DNA of 64,000 nt, taken from NCBI GenBank assembly GCA_963966185.1, contig CAWZYM010000285.1, positions 406,001 through 470,000 of the forward strand, given 5' to 3'. How positions within the stretch are numbered: position 1 is the first letter of the stretch; every line of letters starts with the position of its first letter. Shown in pieces: positions 59,298 through 64,000 of the stretch. Under the pieces are notes generated by a model. It made no database searches, was not told where the DNA came from, and was given only the letters and a program-made list of their open reading frames with translations. Made by a program: the position numbers and the translations under genes. The stretch is from Rhabditoides inermis (lineage: Eukaryota; Nematoda; Chromadorea; Rhabditida; Rhabditidae).

Positions 59298-60757
59298 GTC
59301 TGTCTGTCTGTCTCTTTCTCTATCTCTCTCCTTCCCTCTCTCTCCTCTCTCTCTCTCCCTCTCTCCCTCTCTCTTCCCCTCAGTGCAATGAATTTCCCTA
59401 TTCCGGCCAGTCAACTGGATACGGATTGCTACTGTCAGTCTTCTTTTCGAATTCCCGCAATAACAACGTCTCACTCGGTTTTCCACCGCGGAAACGTTAA
59501 TCGACCAGTGTGATCACACTGTTTGCAGCAAGTGGCAAAACGATAAACAATTCCGAATAGAGTCGTCCTCCCTCTCTCCCTCTCTCCCTCTCTCTCTCTC
59601 CTCTCTGGCACATGCAATTGTCATCTGACTCTCTGGCACTCTCTCAATGTATCGAATCGATTCTATCCGCTGTTCGCTGGTTCAAATTGGCAGCGGGTGT
59701 GATGTTTTCACTCGCATATCGCCGATTTGGCCGAATTTACCCCTTTTATTTCAATCACAATTTGAGTGACGCTAATGGCTAATCCCTCTTTATCCCGCTC
59801 GCAACCTCACTCTACTACCTACTCTCACTTCCTGAATTTCCGCTTGAGATTGCCTTGTAAAATAGGTCATGTCGAGTAGTCTTCTACTTTTCGATGCATT
59901 GCTTTCAATTCAATACCTCTAAACCTTAGACTTTGCATGTTTGAGTGGGTCGCAGGCGCCGCGTAATCGCTTTGCGAGTGCATTCATCATTCCAATCGGT
60001 CCTTTATCGTACTGCCGCTTCCTTCTTCTTTTCCTATCCACATTCCCGCAAGGCAAAAATAGAACTCTCCTATCGCTTCGGAAATCAGCTTATGAGCACC
60101 TTTGATACACTTTCCCCGCAGCTTGCGTTTTGCTAAAAAACCGCCGGCACGGATTGTGCAATATCTACCAATCTTACAAAGTGGCTTTCACAGTGACGAT
60201 AAGTCGCTGCAAATCCTCAGCCTGATCATATTATCCAAAAAGATATTAGGCACTAGCAATCTCTCTCTCACACATGACTGGCCCTCGTCTCCTCGCGTCT
60301 CTGTCGCTCTCTCCACTCACTGCGCTCTCTCGCCTCGCGCTCACTGCCCCCTCCTCTCTCTCACTATACACCCCGGGGGCACAGCGGGCAGATGAGATGC
60401 GTTCGTTCGATACTTCTTTTCTCTCCTCCTCTCCCTTCTTTCATGATTCACGCTATATGTTTTGAATAGTTTTCCGTACACTCCATGGTTTTCGATCTCA
60501 TCGATTTCACACAATCGCATTTGTGAACTCATAAATCACGCGAATCTGGCTCGTGTGCTCTGGCGATTTGCATATTTGCATACGCGCGGCGCGTCCTTTT
60601 GAGGTTTCCAGTGTGTGACTGCGGGTTTCCGGTCGTAATTTCAAGGAGGCCGGACATCTTCCTGGGTCATTTCACCTATGAGCGTCCCAACCACCAACCG
60701 ATTGACGTATGCTTTCTCTCCGCGGACCTTGTTTTCGGTGGCGTGTCCAAAGAATCA

Positions 60758-60812
<55 letters not shown>

Positions 60813-61531
60813 TCTCTCTCTCTCTTTCTCTCTCTCTCTTTCTCTCATTCACTCCCTTCTCTCCGTTCTATATATGTATTGAAATTGGCCTTACGCTTAC
60901 GCAACCGCCGTTGTTCACAATCACAATGGCTTCATTGTATAGCAAATATCGTCGTTTTATCCACGATCCTGGAACATATCTGCACCAGTTTTCGCCTGTC
61001 AGTTACATTTCTCAGGATTGACCGCGTTTCCGGGAATAATCCCCCGAAATCCTGGCTCTTCTGGATTTGGGTGGTTGTGCTTTGTAGCCTGTTGCTACGG
61101 CACGTCAGTCACGTGGAATAATGGAATACAATGCTAGTCGCCCCTAGCAGCTAGTCTCTTCCTTTTTCTCTCCACTTTCTCGCGCACTTTCAATGAAGAC
61201 TACCTGTGTTTGTTTCACGTTTTCACGATTCGTGAGTGCTATTGTTTGCGCGTCTCCCTTGAATGGAGTGGAGTGACTGTAGCATTCACCCTTCCCCAAA
61301 GCCCCGCTATGGTCTCTTTACGTCACGCCGGTCTCGTAGCGGTATCAAACCACTGGAAACGCATTCGCTATCGAATCAACAAGCGTGACCACTCATAGTA
61401 TGCGCCACTTGGTAGATAGTGATTGAGTGAGCGCGTTGTGTTGGTAGATAATGATACTGTTATCTCACCACGCCACCAAAATTCCCCCTCCCCATACCAC
61501 CCTCACAATGTGTGGGAACGTACACAACACG

Positions 61532-61580
<49 letters not shown>

Positions 61581-62352
61581 GATACAATGTTCTATCTGTC
61601 TCTCACATGATTCGGCAGCGTCTCGGCTTTGTTCTTTCGAGCCATAACAACCTTCTCTTGCAATATAATACCTCCCCGAGAGACTTTCACAAAGTGCGAG
61701 GGTGGGGTGGGCGCCGTTATTCTTCTACCTCTTTTTCTATTTCTCTCTTTCCCTCTCCCTCTTTCCCTCCATCTTGCTCTACTGCTTACCAGTGGAATGT
61801 ACTAACAAATAATAGTCATGTTTACATGTCGATGATGCTAGAATGCCATGGTATTTGCTATGTGCCTTTGCTCATATTCGATATACTCTCGTTCCCTGAG
61901 GAATACCATCTCTCTTCCCCAGGGACCTAATTTAGTATGCTCTTATACCCCTGGAGTAATTAGCCTGTCTCGCTTTCCTCCCTCGAACCCTCTCGAAACT
62001 AGCCCCCGCCGATCGAACATCCCATGCCTGCGCTCTCTCACTTTTCCACGCACTCTCTCCCTCTCTCGCCGCCGCCGAGCTATGCAAATTTCCCCACGCG
62101 CATTCCATAAAGCGACCGGGTTTGGAACCAGACGCGTGGGCGTGGTAATATGTGTGTTACTCACAAACACGCGGAAATCGATCTTTATTATGCATATTAT
62201 TATCATATCAAACTTATTGATCTTGTAAACCCTATATATGTGTGTTGTGTGGTGTGAGGCAACGACCCGTGATCGCTTCAAAATCCCATTTTATCCCCGT
62301 GTGCTCAGCCGGCATTCCAAATAAGACCCGCGTGCGACGTGCCCCCTCATCC

Positions 62353-62406
<54 letters not shown>

Positions 62407-62762
62407 GTCTCTCTTTCTCTCTCTCCATCTCTCACGCGTTTCCTTGTTTATCGTCACGTATTATCTACCCATCCACGTGGCATTCCAGTAATACACCAAC
62501 GCGTTTCCTGTTTCTTTGAAACGTTTCTATTGACTCGCTTTTTCTCCTTCTCCCGCTCTTCCCCCTCTTTCTTCTCTTATTCAATGTGTTTCGTGACGCT
62601 CTTTTTTTGTATTCTCAATGACCAACTTTGAACACGCTTCGACTACGTTGTATCGCAGTGTCTCCATACCATGCGAGTCCGTGAAACTTGTTAAGCATGT
62701 CGAATCATCGAGTCCATTGCAGAGGTACAGAGGTTATGCGATAGGAGAGAAGGATAGACAGA
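58913..62762. other. Intergenic region upstream of the transporter gene
   Basis: A 3.8-kb spacer. It begins with GA tracts in the 3' UTR of the small membrane gene and an ATTAAA near 59013. A large CT block (59188-59380) and further CT tracts (60763-60850, 61538-61577, 62358-62405) follow. A CCCTCAG before 59385 opens a short frame, but nothing supports a coding exon. ATTTGCAT/ATGCAAAT octamers occur at about 60568 and 62083. Confidence 0.55.
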
Positions 62763-63453
62763 ATGACTCTCTACGAGGTGGTGTTGAAGCTGCTGACAGG
62801 CGACCTGCTGGATTGCAACAACACACTGACCATACCCCACTCGGACTACTATCTGAGACGTGAGTGCGATGCAAATGATTCCATGGGTGAGATCGAATCA
62901 TTTAATGTGATAGCCGTACTCGACTCCTGTACTCGCAAAAACTGTTTGATACGTTTCAGACCACTGTCTTAAATGCCATGTCCCAGTTATTTCAATGAAT
63001 CTGGTGACTGGTCTACGCGAAAAATGCTGAACAGAGATGCTATTACATATATCAAACAAGTCCTAAAGAGAGTGGCATGCCCTAAGAAAAACATCCGAGT
63101 AATCGAGTCCTTGCAGACCTGCCGACCAACTATGTGGTCGCCCTCTCGCTCGCCTCGATGCTATGCCTCGCCACTGTCGCACTCGGTGAGAACTTTCTCT
63201 TTATCTCATTCTTTCTTTCTTTCTTTCTCTTTCTTTCTTTTTTGCGATTCCGAAAACACATTAGGAAAAATAATTCTGACATATGCAAAATGTCATGAAG
63301 ATGTCACTCCATCTTCCTATTCAGGCGTTCTGCACGTGATGTACATCGCCGTGTATGTGACCCAGGCAGACAGGAGACTCTACATCGTATATCTGGCCAG
63401 CGTCGCCCCGGTGAGAAGGCACTCCCTCTTTCTCGCTCTCTCTCTCTCCCTCT

Positions 63454-63491
<38 letters not shown>

Positions 63492-63502
63492 ATCTCTCCC
63501 TC

Positions 63503-63552
<50 letters not shown>

Positions 63553-64000
63553 CCTTTCTCTCTCTCTCCCTCTCTCACTCTCTTTCTCTCTTTCTTTCTC
63601 TCACTCTCCCTCCCTCTCTCCCCTCCCTCTCTAATATATGTTTATTTATTTGTATCCTGCAAAAATAGTGCTGCGATTGGAACATAGGGTACACCACGCC
63701 TATGTTGGTTGAGCGAAACGCTTTCCTTTCGCGCATCGCAGCGATTGTTTTCACTGTCTCCCAATTCGTGTAATGTTAGGATGGTTTCGGGAATGGGTCA
63801 AATTGGAAAGCGCAGTTTCTTCGCGGATACATGCAATTTGTGAAACGTACACATAAATAAAAAGTAGAGTGCGAAACAAGTCAGACGATAAGCGCATTGG
63901 CTCTGGCGCAGCCTACACGTCTGTCTCACCATCTCCTCTGCAGGTGGTCTCGTCTCTCTCCCTCGTCGCCATGTTCATGCCGAGGGTCTGGCTGCTCAGT
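62763..64000 (+). CDS. Probable OST-alpha/TMEM184-type transporter, 5' part
   Basis: Start of a multi-pass membrane protein truncated by the right edge. Exons so far: 62763-62859, 63117-63185, 63325-63410, 63944 to beyond 64000, all in phase (about 103 residues). The start MTLYEVVLKLLTGDLLDCNN leads to helices NYVVALSLASMLCLATVA and VLHVMYIAVYVTQADRR, then LYIVYLASVAPVVSSLSLVA and MFMPRVWLLS. The pattern of helices ending in a short loop with YLASVAPV and PRVW resembles the organic-solute-transporter alpha family, which moves steroid-type solutes. That call rests on pattern memory and is moderate. CT tracts (63430-63630) fill the third intron. Confidence 0.55.

Noticed and set aside
59385..59503. 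Possible extra 3' exon (CNEFPYSGQSTGYG...) after a CCCTCAG
   Set aside because: Two overlapping frames are equally open, no donor exists to link it to the preceding gene after its TAG at 58912, and no family match is apparent.

Overview
The window is nematode nuclear DNA, most likely from a rhabditid-type worm; I cannot name the genus. Evidence: compact multi-exon genes with GT...TTTCAG introns, a cuticle collagen with a furin site, a ZP-domain cuticlin-like protein, a Cys-loop receptor of LGC type, AG acceptors at or just before start codons as expected for spliced-leader trans-splicing, and poly(CT/GA) tracts in most introns and spacers. I assembled the gene models by hand from splice signals and phase continuity. 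In every model described as phase-consistent the exon lengths add up to whole codons.

Layout. 1-7662 (minus): 5' part of a large LEA-like hydrophilic protein, 12 small exons followed by a ten-fold 98-residue repeat array that runs off the left edge. 9367-13476 (plus): ZP/cuticlin-like transmembrane protein. 15398-21713 (plus): an unrecognised, mostly disordered protein. 22548-33586 (plus): a Cys-loop ligand-gated channel, with a complete cuticle collagen gene (27817-26364, minus) nested in one intron. 39159-35589 (minus): a four-pass membrane protein. 49366-41229 (minus): three tandem PaaI/ACOT13-type hotdog-fold thioesterases. 58113-52413 (minus): a chromodomain plus SET-domain protein. 58321-58912 (plus): a small membrane protein divergent from the SET gene. 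62763-64000 (plus): the start of a probable OST-alpha/TMEM184-type transporter. Several products belong to the cuticle or membrane, but I see no operon-like functional theme beyond the thioesterase tandem.

Non-genic content is rich. There are two copies of a ~940-bp element ending in a ~102-bp-arm palindrome, two TTAA-bounded elements with internal Pol III-like boxes, tRNA-derived SINEs, an inverted pair of CACC minisatellites and many microsatellites. The most interesting signals are: (1) short introns in unrelated genes built from a few stereotyped sequences (AATCAATCAAT/ATCGAT, TGACGTCA palindromes, GGGCGGGGC boxes), one of them present in only one of the three thioesterase paralogs, which looks like introner-type intron gain; (2) degenerate copies of exon edges inside the adjacent introns; (3) a TTAA element whose two ends bracket three exon-like segments that the host channel gene appears to skip; (4) a 9-mer, TACGTTTCA, repeated more than 20 times in non-coding DNA.
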